Part shown: one piece after another, positions 63,854-64,000 of the stretch
How the letters are laid out: the number at the start of each line of letters is the position of its first letter
Numbering within the stretch: the first letter of the stretch is position 1
Source: Bacteroidales bacterium
Lineage (GTDB): Bacteria; Bacteroidota; Bacteroidia; Bacteroidales; F082
Length of the DNA: 64,000 bases
NCBI GenBank assembly: GCA_030690365.1
Contig: JAUYGX010000079.1
Coordinates: 26,249 to 90,248 of the forward strand
Reading direction: 5' to 3'
Notes under the pieces: generated by a model
Told to the model about the DNA's origin: nothing
Databases searched by the model: none
Seen by the model: only the letters and a program-made list of their open reading frames with translations
Position numbers and translations under genes: made by a program

Positions 63854-64000
63854 AGCTTTATAAACTGCTTATCTGCTTTACACATGTAATTTATTTTCCT
63901 TCCCTGTTAAAATTTTCAGAGGTACTGGTGCTGTTGTCATGGCCTGCTGCACAAGTCTATAGAAAACCTTTCCTCTGTAAGTTGACAATTTTCTATTGAA

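Noticed and set aside
1..64000. CRISPR arrays, rRNA, tRNA or phage structural genes
   Set aside because: No regularly spaced direct repeats, RNA gene signatures or phage modules were seen when reading the window.

Overview
The window reads as a chromosomal segment of a Bacteroidota bacterium. The evidence is several secreted proteins ending in type IX secretion system (T9SS) C-terminal domains, LytTR and AraC regulators, -7 promoter elements of the TAnnTTTG type, a GIN-domain/ECF-sigma operon, DUF4386, DUF6326 and DUF3667 genes, and starts without Shine-Dalgarno sequences. The genus cannot be told from the sequence alone. No rRNA, tRNA, CRISPR array or prophage was seen.

Layout. (1) 1-13170: the start of a secreted protein, a LytS/LytTR two-component pair, then two transcription units of large secreted proteins, each closed by a tiny signal-peptide/Gly-Pro/hydrophobic-tail protein and an intrinsic terminator. 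(2) 13171-14755: a small island with a RhuM gene and an internally deleted REP-type transposase, bounded by a direct repeat. (3) 14889-25574: a MarR-controlled fatty-acid beta-oxidation locus (FadN, thiolase, acyl-CoA dehydrogenase, DUF4442 hot-dog protein, acyl-CoA ligase, membrane FeS electron-transfer protein). (4) 25575-27000: decayed, fused IS remnants. (5) 27065-44276: accessory region with a penicillin-acylase family enzyme, three tandem NHL-repeat T9SS proteins, AraC-type regulators, alpha/beta hydrolases, small membrane proteins, a TolB/TPR/AraC fusion and a large BNR-repeat T9SS protein, with several gene remnants. (6) 45753-49228: a second acyl-CoA operon (crotonase, 3-hydroxyacyl-CoA dehydrogenase, SCP2-like thiolase). 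(7) 49276-53656: an ECF sigma/anti-sigma operon with DUF4097-like, GIN-domain and outer-membrane proteins. (8) 54046-63853: two more large-secreted-protein/tiny-protein pairs around a degenerate LytTR response regulator.

The most interesting pattern is a four-copy cassette: a large secreted protein with a C-terminal domain lacking the usual Pro-Asn-Pro motif, followed 15-25 bp later by a 76-80 residue protein with a signal peptide, a Gly/Pro-rich segment carrying PIGGGAPIG, one hydrophobic segment with (A/V)YGxKKLY, and an acidic tail. The other four T9SS proteins in the window, which have the ordinary Pro-Asn-Pro type domain, have no such partner. Both cassette regions also carry a LytTR regulator. 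I read this as a candidate specialised cell-surface secretion or anchoring module; the tiny proteins resemble CTERM-type sorting tails, but their function is not established here.
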